From the NCBI RefSeq assembly GCF_963678795.1, contig NZ_OY787452.1, positions 868,001 to 932,000 of the forward strand: DNA of 64,000 nt, given 5' to 3'. The notes under the pieces were generated by a model that had not been told where the DNA came from, searched no databases, and saw nothing but the letters and a program-made list of their open reading frames with translations. Of this stretch, positions 54,218 to 63,778 are shown piece by piece (the stretch's first letter is position 1; each line of letters opens with the position of its first letter). The position numbers and the translations under genes were made by a program. This stretch comes from an uncultured Methanoregula sp. GTDB lineage: Archaea; Halobacteriota; Methanomicrobia; Methanomicrobiales; Methanospirillaceae.

Positions 54218-54850
54218 TTACCGCTCCTCCAGGGCCCGTTCAAGGATACTCTCGTTCAGGGCGGCTGCATCCAGGCGCTGGTCCCATGCACGGGAATACC
54301 GGTGGAAGCCAATGGAGATCGCGATGGTGACAAGCCCGATGGTCAGGTTGATCGCTGCGGCGCCGAACGGGAGTGCAATCTCCATCCAGTTCCCCCCGGA
54401 ATTCCCGGCAGCAATTCCCTGCAGGATATTCACGATGCCCAGCGTGACAAAGCAGCATCCCCCGAGCCGGGAGATGGTGATCATCCAGGGAAGGATCCGT
54501 TTATGCTCCCGGTAATTGGCAAGCAGCCGGACAATCCACCCGGTAAGCATCTCGTCCGGTACCGGGCCTTCGTGACTCCTGAACTCCCTCCGGATACCCT
54601 TGATCCCACGGTGGACTTTTGCGCTCGTGAGTATCCACATCAGCCCAAGCCCGAAACCGACCATGGATATGACTCCGGCAAGCATCCGAAGTGCCGGGGT
54701 GGTCGGTACCAGTGGCAGTCCAATGACGGCCATGATCATGTACTGCATCCCGAATGCCATTGCGAGGGCGCCGAACGTCATGTTCAGGAGCACGAGCATA
54801 AAGAAGCTTTTTAATTCAGATGTGAACTGTGAAAGAGTGTCATTTCCCAT
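54218..54850 (-). CDS. Membrane protein with four helices, paired with a winged-helix regulator
   Basis: 210 residues. Two helices near 15-70 (FFMLVLLNMTFGALAMAFGM; MLAGVISMVGFGLGLMWIL), a cytosolic loop of about 50 residues, then two more (SRLGGCCFVTLGIVNILQGI; LPFGAAAINLTIGLVTIAIS), and a charged C-terminal helix. No family recognised. Co-transcription with the 91-residue regulator suggests a membrane sensor/regulator pair, unproven. Confidence 0.7.
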   Translation of the reverse strand: MGNDTLSQFTSELKSFFMLVLLNMTFGALAMAFGMQYMIMAVIGLPLVPTTPALRMLAGVISMVGFGLGLMWILTSAKVHRGIKGIRREFRSHEGPVPDEMLTGWIVRLLANYREHKRILPWMITISRLGGCCFVTLGIVNILQGIAAGNSGGNWMEIALPFGAAAINLTIGLVTIAISIGFHRYSRAWDQRLDAAALNESILERALEER

Positions 54851-55028
54851 GCTGGTTTTTCACCGGTCTACAGGTATATGGGAGTTTCGTGATTAAACAC
54901 CATGAATCTAAGATACGTACCTGGAACCCGGGCCGGCCCGGAACCTTGTTTCCCCGGAACACCATCCTTTTTATTCTATTGACCAAAATATGGGAATACC
55001 GGGAACATTTTCAAAAGGGGGGCAGGCT

Positions 55029-55370
55029 ATGACATTATGTGAAGTACGGACCATCGAGGATATTACGATTGTCGTCATGCCACCCCAGATCGATCATGTT
55101 GCAGCTATGACCCTGGACCACGAGCTCCAGGGACTCGTTGACGAGAAACCCATAGGACTGCTTTTGGATTTCTCGCACACAAAATATATCTCCAGCTCCG
55201 GGCTCCGGATCGTCCTCAAGACAGCAAAAGCCGTAAAAACCGGGGGTGGCCGGTTCGGGGTCTTTTCTATCACCCCCTTCGTAGCGCATATCTTAGAGAT
55301 GTCCGGGTTCTCACGCATCTTCTCCATTTATGATACCGAGGCGGATGCAATCCGGGGAGTCCTGAAGTAA
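55029..55370 (+). CDS. STAS-domain anti-sigma-factor-antagonist-like protein
   Basis: 113 residues, a complete STAS domain: IVVMPPQIDHVAAMTLDHEL, then LLLDFSHTKYISSSGLRIVL with the phosphorylatable serine context (SSSGLR, about residues 58-63), and FSITPFVAHILEMSGFSRIF. In bacteria such proteins are phosphorylated by an anti-sigma kinase and reset by a SpoIIE phosphatase; archaea lack sigma factors, so the output must differ. A matching phosphatase is encoded at 19215-20594. The run GGGGGG before the ATG acts as SD. Confidence 0.87.
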   Translation: MTLCEVRTIEDITIVVMPPQIDHVAAMTLDHELQGLVDEKPIGLLLDFSHTKYISSSGLRIVLKTAKAVKTGGGRFGVFSITPFVAHILEMSGFSRIFSIYDTEADAIRGVLK

Positions 55371-55473
55371 GCACTGATTCAGTAATTTTCCGATCCTGAA
55401 CATATCAGAAGAGAGGATATCCTGTAATTTTGTGAAGGGAGAATGTTCTCCCCGCTATCCGCTCAAAAAGAGG

Positions 55474-56709
55474 TTATGCCGGTTTACAGACGATACCGGC
55501 CTTCATGACAAAGCTGACCTTTTCCATGACCGTGATATCTTCAAACGGATTACCCGGAACTGCGATGAGATCTGCACATTTCCCAGGTGCGAGCGTCCCG
55601 ATATCATCCTTCATGAGAAGTTCGGCCGCTACACTTGTTGCAGCACGGAGTGCACGAACCGGTGAGATCCCGTTTGCCACCATCTCGGAAAACTCGACTG
55701 CACCGTTGACACGGTAGGAGAGAATACCCAGGTCGGTCCCAAAGGCTATCTTTATGTTGCTTTCTGCGAGATTGCGGGCATTTTCGATAAGGACATCCTT
55801 GTACATCCGCATCTTCAGCTTCTCATAAGGATTGTTTCCTGCCGATATCCAGAATTCCTCGCTGTCACAAAACCGGGCTGATCTCACGCCTGCATACTGG
55901 GTCGGGACGAGGAAGACACCCTTCTCCTCAATTAACCGGAGCGTCTCCTTTGAGGCCATGGCCCCGTGCTCAACCGACCGGACACCGGCAAGGACCGCCA
56001 TCCGGACCGCTTCATCCCCGTGGAGATGGGCTGCTACCGGCCGGTGGTATTGTGTGGCAGTTGCGACCAGGCTCTCCATCTCCTCCCGGGTATACCCGAC
56101 ATCAACGGGATCGTCTGCCGGGGATGAAAAACCGCCGGATGCGGCAAACTTGATCCATTCTGCACCCCACTTGATCTCTTCCCGGACAACTCTCTGGATT
56201 TCCGCGGGCCCGTCGGCAAGATTGTTCTGCCAGCCATTACAGTCCGGTGAGAGGAGCGAGGTGACATCCATGTGGCCGCTCCGGGCAGAGAGCATATGAC
56301 CCGAATTGATCAGCCGTGCGCCTGGGATGAGTCCCTGCTCAACAGCCCTCTTTACGTCGCGGACCGTGTACCCGTGGAAATCCATATCCCCGCAGTCCCT
56401 TACGGTGGTGAACCCGTTCGTCAGGTGGGACTGAAGGGCCTGGGCACCGAGGAGTGCCTTGTACCCGGCGGAATGACTCCAGAAACTGCCAGTCATTTCC
56501 GGCCGCAGGGTGATGTGGACGTGGCAGTCGATGAGGCCCGGCATCACCATCCGGTCCCGGAGATCGATTTCCTCTGCACCTTTGGACACCGGGATATTTT
56601 CTATAATCTCTTTGATCACACCATCTTCGATGCGGATATCGCGGGGTCCGAGAGGGGCATCGGATACACCATCCCAGAACGTTCCTGCATGGATCAGGGT
56701 GACCGGCAT
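55474..56709 (-). CDS. Metal-dependent amidohydrolase (imidazolonepropionase-related, COG1228)
   Basis: 411 residues. Metal ligands: H-x-H in DCHVHITLR (about residue 63-65), Lys in EWIKFAASGG (near 187), His in RPVAAHLHGDEAV and SVEHGAM, Asp in IAFGTDLGIL (near 320). The C-terminal TLAPGKCADLIAV closes the composite beta-sandwich. These enzymes cleave dipeptides or cyclic amides; the substrate is not predictable. The ATG shares a base with the stop of a small upstream ORF. Confidence 0.87.
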   Translation of the reverse strand: MPVTLIHAGTFWDGVSDAPLGPRDIRIEDGVIKEIIENIPVSKGAEEIDLRDRMVMPGLIDCHVHITLRPEMTGSFWSHSAGYKALLGAQALQSHLTNGFTTVRDCGDMDFHGYTVRDVKRAVEQGLIPGARLINSGHMLSARSGHMDVTSLLSPDCNGWQNNLADGPAEIQRVVREEIKWGAEWIKFAASGGFSSPADDPVDVGYTREEMESLVATATQYHRPVAAHLHGDEAVRMAVLAGVRSVEHGAMASKETLRLIEEKGVFLVPTQYAGVRSARFCDSEEFWISAGNNPYEKLKMRMYKDVLIENARNLAESNIKIAFGTDLGILSYRVNGAVEFSEMVANGISPVRALRAATSVAAELLMKDDIGTLAPGKCADLIAVPGNPFEDITVMEKVSFVMKAGIVCKPA

Positions 56710-56798
56710 CAGGCATCCTCCCGGATTTCACGTCCTGCAGGGTTCTTTGTCATGACGTGCTGATACCGCGATTCCGTGATTTCTGATGGTAATGTCAT
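56709..56798 (-). CDS. 29-residue mini-ORF coupled to the amidohydrolase
   Basis: AAAGGAGGACTGTTT before the ATG at 56798 is a strong SD with good spacing. The peptide begins MTLPSEITESRYQHVM and ends GREIREDA; its TGA overlaps the amidohydrolase ATG (TGATG). The amidohydrolase lacks an equally strong SD, so the mini-ORF may serve translational coupling. Not a known family. Confidence 0.45.
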   Translation of the reverse strand: MTLPSEITESRYQHVMTKNPAGREIREDA

Positions 56799-56998
56799 AA
56801 ACAGTCCTCCTTTGACAGTTACAGGTCGGCTTAATCCACAGTATGTTGCGACCCGGAAGAGTTTAAGGATATGTTGCATCGGGATTCTGAGGGTATGCCG
56901 GCCCTGCAGGGGCACGATCAGGAGGTCAGGACAGCACCAGGGCATTATTCCCGAAAGTAAAAATGAGAATGGTTGGGGGATTGCCAGGAGATCCCGGA

Positions 56999-58285
56999 TC
57001 AGCTCTCTTTTACCCCGTCATCCTGTTTTTTTATCCCATCCCATGAACCCAGGATCTCCCCGACAAATACGCCGCAGATGATGGCAAAGACGATTACAAA
57101 CTCATGGAATACGCCGCTGATTCCTGCAATAACCTCGCCAGTGTTGAACATATACAGCGCCTGGATGAATCCTAAGCCGGGAACCAGTATGAGAATTACG
57201 GGGAGCAGGACCGTCGAGATGGGAATTTTGCACCTGCGGGCGGCAATCCGGGCATAGAGAGTAAGGACAATCGCCCCAAGGAACGTTCCCTGCCAGAACC
57301 CGAATGTGTTGCCAGCCTGCACTCCGGCCCATACAAGGAGACCGCATCCGATGACCAGCCAGAGATCTTCAGGTAAAACGCCATACAGGATTCCCATACT
57401 TACCAGCAGGAGTGGGATGAAGACCCAGACAAAAATTGGATCGATTTTTGGGATGGGATCTGCAATAGCCACGGGAAATAAATAGTGGGCGATGTCAAGG
57501 CCAAGAAAGGTCCCGAGCAACAGTTTCACGGAGACAAAGAGTGCTTTCATGAAATAAATGATGCCAGAAATGGTATCCCCGAGGACGATCTCCCGGGGCG
57601 CGATGGTGAGACCAAAACCCGGGATGTAGATGGAGAGAGCGCAGACGGTCACGGCCATCGGGTTTATTCCCGGCAACAGTACGTCAAAGATACCTGCGAG
57701 AAATGTCACAAACGCAGCGATGAACAATTCCCGGGCATAATCCACCCGGGAAAACCGGGAAACGTACAGTTCGACGCCGAATGCAATGATTCCAAGCGTA
57801 CCTCCGACAAGTACATCCAGCCATGATAAGCCCAAGAGTACCCCGAAACTCAAGCCAGCGAGAAGGTATGCAAACGCTTTGAGACGATTACCATAGATGG
57901 ACGGGGTGCGTTCAATCTCCCTGATCCGCGTGAGCCCGTCAGCAGGACTGATCCGCCCACATTCTATCTCCTCGATAAGATCCCGCAATTTTCCAAGCCG
58001 TGCCATATCATAGCGGGTTTCCGGCATCGTGGCAATGTGGACGGTCTGCCGGTGCATTTCGTCCAGCCAGAGAGCGATGATGAGGGAATTGGGCGTTGCA
58101 AGGATCTCTCCGTGCAGTCCCAGCACCCCGATGATACGCTCTACGGTTTTGCAGATATCATGGGAATGGCCGCCGTACAATTCGATAGCCTTGATGAGTG
58201 CTGTAATAAACCGGACCGAATCATCAAAATGGCATGAATCGTGGGGAAGAGATTTCATGGTATTACCGGAGCCAGTGTCAGTCAT
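56999..58285 (-). CDS. ThrE-family threonine/serine exporter
   Basis: 428 residues. The cytosolic N-terminal part (20-135) with ALIKAIELYGGHSHDICKTV and ATPNSLIIAL, followed by five membrane helices, is the DUF1212/ThrE half; a second group of five helices (from about 290, FVWVFIPLLLVSMGILYG) is the DUF3815/ThrE_2 half. Both in one chain is the Corynebacterium ThrE arrangement. Export of Thr or Ser is known for the family, not shown here. Confidence 0.87.
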   Translation of the reverse strand: MTDTGSGNTMKSLPHDSCHFDDSVRFITALIKAIELYGGHSHDICKTVERIIGVLGLHGEILATPNSLIIALWLDEMHRQTVHIATMPETRYDMARLGKLRDLIEEIECGRISPADGLTRIREIERTPSIYGNRLKAFAYLLAGLSFGVLLGLSWLDVLVGGTLGIIAFGVELYVSRFSRVDYARELFIAAFVTFLAGIFDVLLPGINPMAVTVCALSIYIPGFGLTIAPREIVLGDTISGIIYFMKALFVSVKLLLGTFLGLDIAHYLFPVAIADPIPKIDPIFVWVFIPLLLVSMGILYGVLPEDLWLVIGCGLLVWAGVQAGNTFGFWQGTFLGAIVLTLYARIAARRCKIPISTVLLPVILILVPGLGFIQALYMFNTGEVIAGISGVFHEFVIVFAIICGVFVGEILGSWDGIKKQDDGVKES

Positions 58286-58587
58286 AGCTATCCATTGCCA
58301 GTTGCCATGGTGGCGAGGTTGCGAATGAGTGCCCTGCCCTGCAGGTGCGGTTCATCATAGTACTCCCTGATTCCATATCTTTTTGTCTTAAGCTGCCTGA
58401 CCGCCTCTCAATCGGGATTACCGATCGGGTATAAGAGGGTAAGGGTGCACGTAACAAAGGAAATTGGAACGATGTATCATACGTAAAAACACGCAGGGAC
58501 GATAGGGAAACGCCCGAACCGGGGATACGGCGAAACAGGTTGCGATAAAAAAAGAACAGGTGAGTCCGCCCGTGAAGCATACGCGTC
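58286..58587. other. Intergenic region between atpD and thrE-like gene
   Basis: 302 bases. Minus-strand T7 (58547-58553) about 35 bases past the atpD stop is the likely operon terminator. CAATCGGGATTACCGATCGGG near 58409-58429 recalls the repeats at 47.6 kb weakly. No gene seen. Confidence 0.4.
58547..58553 (-). terminator. Oligo-T terminator of the ATP synthase E-to-D operon
   Basis: Seven T on the minus strand, about 35 bases after the atpD stop. Confidence 0.45.
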
Positions 58588-59250
58588 CTAAACCTGTGCC
58601 CGTTTCTTTTCCTTCGCTTTCTTTTTCTTCTTCTCTAAAATACTCTTGACTTTTTTAAGGCGGAAAAGATCCTCGCGCTCCCTCTCCTCGATGGCATTCT
58701 TGATGTACTTGGCCTGGCTTTTCAGCTCCGGGATCAGGATCTGCTCGAGGGCATTGACCCTCCGGCGGTTCATCTGGATCTCGGTCCCGAGACGCCGCAT
58801 CGCCGTCTCGGTCTCGGCAAGCTTGATCAAGAGGTCCAGCTCCACCTCGTACCGCTCGGCCGTCTCGTCGATCCGGGCACTCGTAGAAATGATCCCGTAG
58901 CCCCTCTCAAGCATATTCTTCGAGACACGTTTCTTCTCGATAACGGGGACGGGGACACCCATGATGTTCTTGCCGCTGATATCGACCGTGATCGAACGCC
59001 GGGTGGCAAACGAGGCGGACTTCAGCGTCACCGGGTCGTCAACAGCCTGCGCAATCATAAGGGCAAGATCCGCTGCCCGGGAGACCTGCTCCAGTTCGTC
59101 GCGGGAGTCCGAGACGGTGCTTAAGATCTTAAAAAATTCCTGGATCAGGGCATCCATCTTCTCCCGCAGGAGATCGCGGCCCTGCTCGGCGAGCCGGATC
59201 TGGGCCTTCTTCTTCATCAGTTCCATCCGGGTGGGCTTGACCTGCTCCAT
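58588..59250 (-). CDS. atpD: A-type ATP synthase subunit D (central stalk)
   Basis: 220 residues. Two long helices (1-75 and 130-200) form the rotor coiled coil, with signature PTRMELMKKKAQIRLAEQGR at the start and RRVNALEQILIPELKSQAKY near the end. A Lys-rich tail follows. The ATG at 59250 lies five bases after the atpB stop; the longer frame upstream only overlaps atpB. Confidence 0.95.
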   Translation of the reverse strand: MEQVKPTRMELMKKKAQIRLAEQGRDLLREKMDALIQEFFKILSTVSDSRDELEQVSRAADLALMIAQAVDDPVTLKSASFATRRSITVDISGKNIMGVPVPVIEKKRVSKNMLERGYGIISTSARIDETAERYEVELDLLIKLAETETAMRRLGTEIQMNRRRVNALEQILIPELKSQAKYIKNAIEEREREDLFRLKKVKSILEKKKKKAKEKKRAQV

Positions 59251-59255
59251 CCTGA

Positions 59256-60674
59256 TCAGCTCTCCGCGGGTTTTCCGGCAGGCTCCTGTGCCGACGGGTG
59301 GTATTTCCGGATATGCTCCCGTTTTATCCTTTTGAGTTCGTCCTCGGGCAGGGTGGAGAAAAGGTCCCACGCGATCGAGAGGGTTTTCTCGATGGGCCGG
59401 TCCTCGTCGCCCTGCGTGATGAACTGCCGTTCGAACCCGTCCGCGAACTTCAGGTACTTCCGGTCAAGATCCGTCAGGGCCTCTTCCCCGACAATCGCAA
59501 CGAGCCGGCGGAGATCGCGGCCGTAAGCGTAACTGGCATAGAGCTGGTCGGCTACACCCCGGTGATCCTCCCGGGTCTTCCCCGGTCCGATACCAAGGTT
59601 CATGAGCCGGGAGAGGCAGGGCAGGGCATCGACCGGCGGATCGCCGCCGCGCCGGAAGATATCCCGCGAGAGCACGATCTGGCCCTCGGTGATATATCCC
59701 GTGAGATCGGGCACCGGGTGGGTGATGTCGTCGTCCGGCATTGTCAGGATCGGGATCTGGGTGATGGAACCCGGCTTGCCTTTCAGCCTGCCGGCACGTT
59801 CATAGATTGAGGCGAGATCGGTGTACATGTATCCCGGGTATCCCCTCCGACCTGGCACCTCTTCCCGGGCAGTCGAGATCTCGCGGAGCGCTTCGCAGTA
59901 GTTGATCATGTCCGTCAAGATCACGAGGACGTGGAGATTGTGGTGGAAAGCGAGATATTCCGCGACCGTAAGGCCGCAGCGGGGAGCCGCGAGCCGTTCA
60001 ACCGTCGGGTCGTCAGCGAGGTTCATGAAGAAGACCACGCGGTCGAGTGCTCCCGTGCGCTCGAAGTCCTGCATGAAGAACGAGGCTTCCTTGTGCGTGA
60101 TGCCCATTGCAACGAAAACCACGGCAAATTCCTCCCCCTCGCCCCGGACCTTTGCCTGACGGGCGATCTGGGCAGCCAGCTTGCTTGCCGGGAGACCCGA
60201 GCCGGAGAAGATCGGCAGCTTCTGTCCCCGCACCAGCGTGTTGAGACCATCAATTGCCGACATGCCGGTCTGGATGAAATCTGCAGGCTTGTCCCGGGCG
60301 GACGGGTTGATGGGCGAGCCGGCAATGTCGAGCACTGCCTCGGGGATAATATCGGGGCCGCCATCGCGTGCCGTCCCGACACCGGTGAATATGCGGCCCA
60401 GCATATCCTTGGAGACATTGATCCGCGCCGGCTCACCGATGAACCGGGCTGTTGTCCCGACGAGATCAATTCCCCGCGTTCCCTCGAAAACCTGCACAAC
60501 CGCGTGCTCCTCCGAGATATCGAGCACCTGCCCGGTCCGCACCTCGCCGTCTTTGAGGGTGATCTTCACGATCTCTCCGTACGATGCCCCGAGGACACCG
60601 GATACGAAGATGAGCGGACCCGAGACGTAATCGATCGTCCGGTACTCCTTGGTCAGAAGCGATGTCTCTTTCAT
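59256..60674 (-). CDS. atpB: A-type ATP synthase subunit B
   Basis: 472 residues, the non-catalytic nucleotide-binding head subunit. [18 protein letters not shown] begins the beta-barrel; [18 protein letters not shown] replaces the P-loop; [20 protein letters not shown] and [10 protein letters not shown] are conserved. It overlaps atpA by four bases (ATGA) and precedes atpD. Confidence 0.96.
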   Translation of the reverse strand: MKETSLLTKEYRTIDYVSGPLIFVSGVLGASYGEIVKITLKDGEVRTGQVLDISEEHAVVQVFEGTRGIDLVGTTARFIGEPARINVSKDMLGRIFTGVGTARDGGPDIIPEAVLDIAGSPINPSARDKPADFIQTGMSAIDGLNTLVRGQKLPIFSGSGLPASKLAAQIARQAKVRGEGEEFAVVFVAMGITHKEASFFMQDFERTGALDRVVFFMNLADDPTVERLAAPRCGLTVAEYLAFHHNLHVLVILTDMINYCEALREISTAREEVPGRRGYPGYMYTDLASIYERAGRLKGKPGSITQIPILTMPDDDITHPVPDLTGYITEGQIVLSRDIFRRGGDPPVDALPCLSRLMNLGIGPGKTREDHRGVADQLYASYAYGRDLRRLVAIVGEEALTDLDRKYLKFADGFERQFITQGDEDRPIEKTLSIAWDLFSTLPEDELKRIKREHIRKYHPSAQEPAGKPAES

Positions 60675-62410
60675 TTCTCCACCACCAGCCGTGAGATCGC
60701 GGAACTGACTTCATCGATCATCTTACGGACCGCTTCCGCGTCACCGGCCTCCTTCATCCTCCCGATAGTTACCTTCAACGGGAGAGCCTGGATCTGCCGC
60801 AGGCTGATACCCCGGTTCATCGCGAGGTTTGCCTGCTCGTAGAAGGTCATGATAACCTTGAGCATCAGGTACTGTTTCTCGATGGGGCAGAACGAGTCGG
60901 TGTCGCTGTAGGCGCTCTGCTGGAGGAAGTCCTCGCGGATCATCCGGGTCACTTCGAGGATCGCCTTCTCGCTGTCAGGCAGGGCGTCCGGGCCCACCAG
61001 CTGGACGATCTCCTGCAGCTCCACCTCTTTCTGGAGCAGGTACATCGCTTTCTCCCGTAGTTCCCGCCAGTCGTGGGCAATCGTCTTGCTGTACCATTCC
61101 GCAATGCAGTCGAGGTAGAGCGAGTAACTCTTGATCCAGTTCACCGAGGGGAAGTGCCTGCGGTAGGCGAGATTTGTATCAAGGGCCCAGAATGTCCCGA
61201 CCACCCGGAGCGTGTTCTGGGTAATCGGCTCCGAGAAGTCCCCGCCCGGAGGCGAGACCGCCCCGACAACCGTGATCGAGCCGTTCCGTTCTCCGGTACC
61301 GAGGCAGACAACCCGGCCTGCCCGCTCGTAGAAGGCCGAGAGCCGGGTCGCAAGGTATGCCGGGTAGCCTTCCTCGCCCGGCATCTCCTCGAGCCGGCCG
61401 GAGACTTCCCGCAGCGCTTCGCCCCAGCGGGAGGTCGAGTCCGCCAAGAGCGCCACATCGTACCCCATGTCCCGGAAATACTCTGCAATGGTAATCCCGG
61501 TGTAAATCGAGGCCTCGCGGGCGGCAACCGGCATGTTCGAGGTGTTGGCAATGAGGATCGTCCGCTGGATCAGCGGGAGCTTTGTCCGGGGATCAACCAG
61601 CTCGGGGAACTCTGCGAGCACGTCCGTCATCTCGTTGCCCCGCTCCCCGCATCCGATATAGACGACGATCTGGGTGTCCGACCACTTGGCAAGCGTCTGT
61701 TCGGAGACAGTCTTACCGGTCCCAAAGCCGCCCGGGATCATCGCCGTTCCTCCTTTCGTGACCGGGAACATGCAGTCAAAGACCCGCTGCCCGGTGATGA
61801 GGGGCAGGAGCGGATCGAGCTTCTTGGTATGGGGCCGTGGGATCCGGACCGGCCAGGACTGCATCATCGGGAGCCTGATCTTGTTATCGAGCACGCAGAC
61901 AATCTCCTCGACCGTGAACGCACCGGTCCGGATCTCCGTTACCGTGCCGGAAACCTTCGGGGGAACCAGTACCCGGTGCTCGAACTGGAACTCTGCAACC
62001 GTGCCGATGACATCCCCGGGCCCGAGCCTGTCCCCGGTCTTCACCTTCGGGACAAAATCCCACTTCTTCGACCGCTCAAGTCCCGGCGCAAAGATACCGC
62101 GGCCGATAAAGTCGCCGCTCTTCTCCAGAAGTACCGGCAGCGGGCGCTGCACGCCATCGTAGATTGAGGCGAGGAGACCCGGGCCAAGTTCAACAGAGAG
62201 CGGGGTCTCCGTATTCTCAACGCTCTCGCCAAGCGTGAGACCGGTCGTATCCTCGTATACCTGGATGACCACTTCATCTCCCTCGAGCCGGATGATCTCG
62301 CCGCGGAGTGCCTCGGCCCCGACTTTCACCACATCGTACATCTTGGACCCTTTCATGCCCTTTGCGATAATCACCGGGCCCGAGATCCGTGAAATTGTTC
62401 CTGTAATCAT
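60671..62410 (-). CDS. atpA: A-type ATP synthase catalytic subunit A
   Basis: 579 residues. ATP is made or hydrolysed here. The N-terminal barrel, the A-type non-homologous region (110-185), then the P-loop near 228-235 reading GGFGTGKT where most A-type subunits have GPFGSGKT, Walker B region [18 protein letters not shown], and GRMGDE-like [10 protein letters not shown]. No intein is present, although this site is a common intein host. Followed by atpB with overlapping start. Confidence 0.96.
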   Translation of the reverse strand: MITGTISRISGPVIIAKGMKGSKMYDVVKVGAEALRGEIIRLEGDEVVIQVYEDTTGLTLGESVENTETPLSVELGPGLLASIYDGVQRPLPVLLEKSGDFIGRGIFAPGLERSKKWDFVPKVKTGDRLGPGDVIGTVAEFQFEHRVLVPPKVSGTVTEIRTGAFTVEEIVCVLDNKIRLPMMQSWPVRIPRPHTKKLDPLLPLITGQRVFDCMFPVTKGGTAMIPGGFGTGKTVSEQTLAKWSDTQIVVYIGCGERGNEMTDVLAEFPELVDPRTKLPLIQRTILIANTSNMPVAAREASIYTGITIAEYFRDMGYDVALLADSTSRWGEALREVSGRLEEMPGEEGYPAYLATRLSAFYERAGRVVCLGTGERNGSITVVGAVSPPGGDFSEPITQNTLRVVGTFWALDTNLAYRRHFPSVNWIKSYSLYLDCIAEWYSKTIAHDWRELREKAMYLLQKEVELQEIVQLVGPDALPDSEKAILEVTRMIREDFLQQSAYSDTDSFCPIEKQYLMLKVIMTFYEQANLAMNRGISLRQIQALPLKVTIGRMKEAGDAEAVRKMIDEVSSAISRLVVEK

Positions 62411-62414
62411 ACCA

Positions 62415-62735
62415 TCACCTCTTCAGAACGATGTTGTACCCGATCGCCTTCCGGAGGAGGCGCTCAATGTAGGTCCGCCGGTCCAGTTCCTTTGATTTCG
62501 ATGGGATCGGGATGATGAGCGGGCGGTGCATCTTCTCGATCCGGTCCATCAGTTTCTCGTCAAGCGAGAGCATGTACTCCTCATTCACCGCCACGATGCC
62601 GATATCATCCTGGTGGAGCAGGGGAGGAATAACGACCCGTGCCTCCGCCACATCCCCTGCCTCGTAGACCTCCGCCCCGGCAAGCCGGAAGCCGGAAGCC
62701 CGGTCAGGATCCGTGACGATAACGAACTTATACAT
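62415..62735 (-). CDS. atpF: A-type ATP synthase subunit F
   Basis: 106 residues: [20 protein letters not shown] start, [20 protein letters not shown] centre, [11 protein letters not shown] near the C-terminus, as in archaeal subunit F of the central stalk. Overlaps atpC by eight bases and precedes atpA by four. Confidence 0.93.
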   Translation of the reverse strand: MYKFVIVTDPDRASGFRLAGAEVYEAGDVAEARVVIPPLLHQDDIGIVAVNEEYMLSLDEKLMDRIEKMHRPLIIPIPSKSKELDRRTYIERLLRKAIGYNIVLKR

Positions 62736-63777
62736 ACACGAGCTCCTCTTTCAGGCTCTCCACGGGAAAATCCGCGGTCTTGCAGCGTGAAATTACCCGG
62801 ATATTGGTGATCTCGTTGTATTTCGCCCAGAAGTATCCGATAAGCGAGGCAACACTCAGGGGATCCGAAAGGAAGGATTTGGTTCCCTGCCTGACCAGGT
62901 ATCGTTCCAGTTCTTTCTCGATGACCGAGATCTTCTGGGCCCGCAGGGCGGATTCAGGTATATCCGAAAGGAAACGGTACCGGGTCTGTGCCAGTTCCGG
63001 CAGGACATCCTCGATCGTATGCAGCGTGAGCAGGTGGCCCAGCTTCTTGAGATCGAACTCCTGCCCTCCTTCGAGCAGAAATTTTGTTGCTTCTTCGGGG
63101 GTGACACGGTCACGAATCATCCGCAACACCGTCTTGATGTTCACTACATCGATCTCCAGCGAGAGGAGATTTTTGATCATCCCGTTGTTCTTCCCGGGTT
63201 TGCTGACTGCACGAAGAGCATCCTCGTAATAATACCGGTCAAGAGCACATTCGAGCATGCCAAGATCCCCGCTCCGTGCGAACTCCGGAAATGCCGTAGT
63301 GAGGGGTTTTGCCCAGGAGATACGCCATGTGGCAAGCAGATCGATCACTGCCTTTGTGTCCAGCTGGCGCACGAGCTCGGTTAAGGTCGCCTCGTCCATC
63401 TCGCCAGCAGGAACGATGCAGTCAAGGATCTCGTCGTTCGTTACATGGATGTTCTTCCCGCGGAGAATGGTCTTGATGTTCTGGATATCCCAGCGGTGGA
63501 GAAAGATACTGATATACTGTTCCGCTTCCTCTTTTTTTGCAAAATCAAGGATCTTCCGGAACGTCCGGACAAAATTGCTGCGCAGGGCATGCTCTATGCA
63601 GGGCATGCCGGAGTACCTGCCCCGCGCCTCGACAATGTCCTCGTGGTAGGGGGTCTTTTCCAGCTCGTTTACGAGAGACTCAAGGTCCGGCTGGAGGACC
63701 AGGTTGTCGAGCGAACGGTGATCAAGGAGCCGGCTCTTCATCCCCCGCATCCGGGCGTTGATATACCCCCAGTCCAT
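62728..63777 (-). CDS. atpC: A-type ATP synthase subunit C
   Basis: 349 residues, mostly helical, the socket joining the rotor ring and central stalk. MDWGYINARMRGMKSRLLDH start, HRWDIQNIKTILRGK and EIDVVNIKTVLRMIRD are the two conserved repeats of the family. It starts one base after the atpE stop. Confidence 0.93.
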   Translation of the reverse strand: MDWGYINARMRGMKSRLLDHRSLDNLVLQPDLESLVNELEKTPYHEDIVEARGRYSGMPCIEHALRSNFVRTFRKILDFAKKEEAEQYISIFLHRWDIQNIKTILRGKNIHVTNDEILDCIVPAGEMDEATLTELVRQLDTKAVIDLLATWRISWAKPLTTAFPEFARSGDLGMLECALDRYYYEDALRAVSKPGKNNGMIKNLLSLEIDVVNIKTVLRMIRDRVTPEEATKFLLEGGQEFDLKKLGHLLTLHTIEDVLPELAQTRYRFLSDIPESALRAQKISVIEKELERYLVRQGTKSFLSDPLSVASLIGYFWAKYNEITNIRVISRCKTADFPVESLKEELVYV

Positions 63778-63778
63778 C

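Noticed and set aside
60671..62410. Intein in AtpA
   Set aside because: The P-loop region, a common intein site in this subunit, reads through without insertion and the length of 579 residues is normal.
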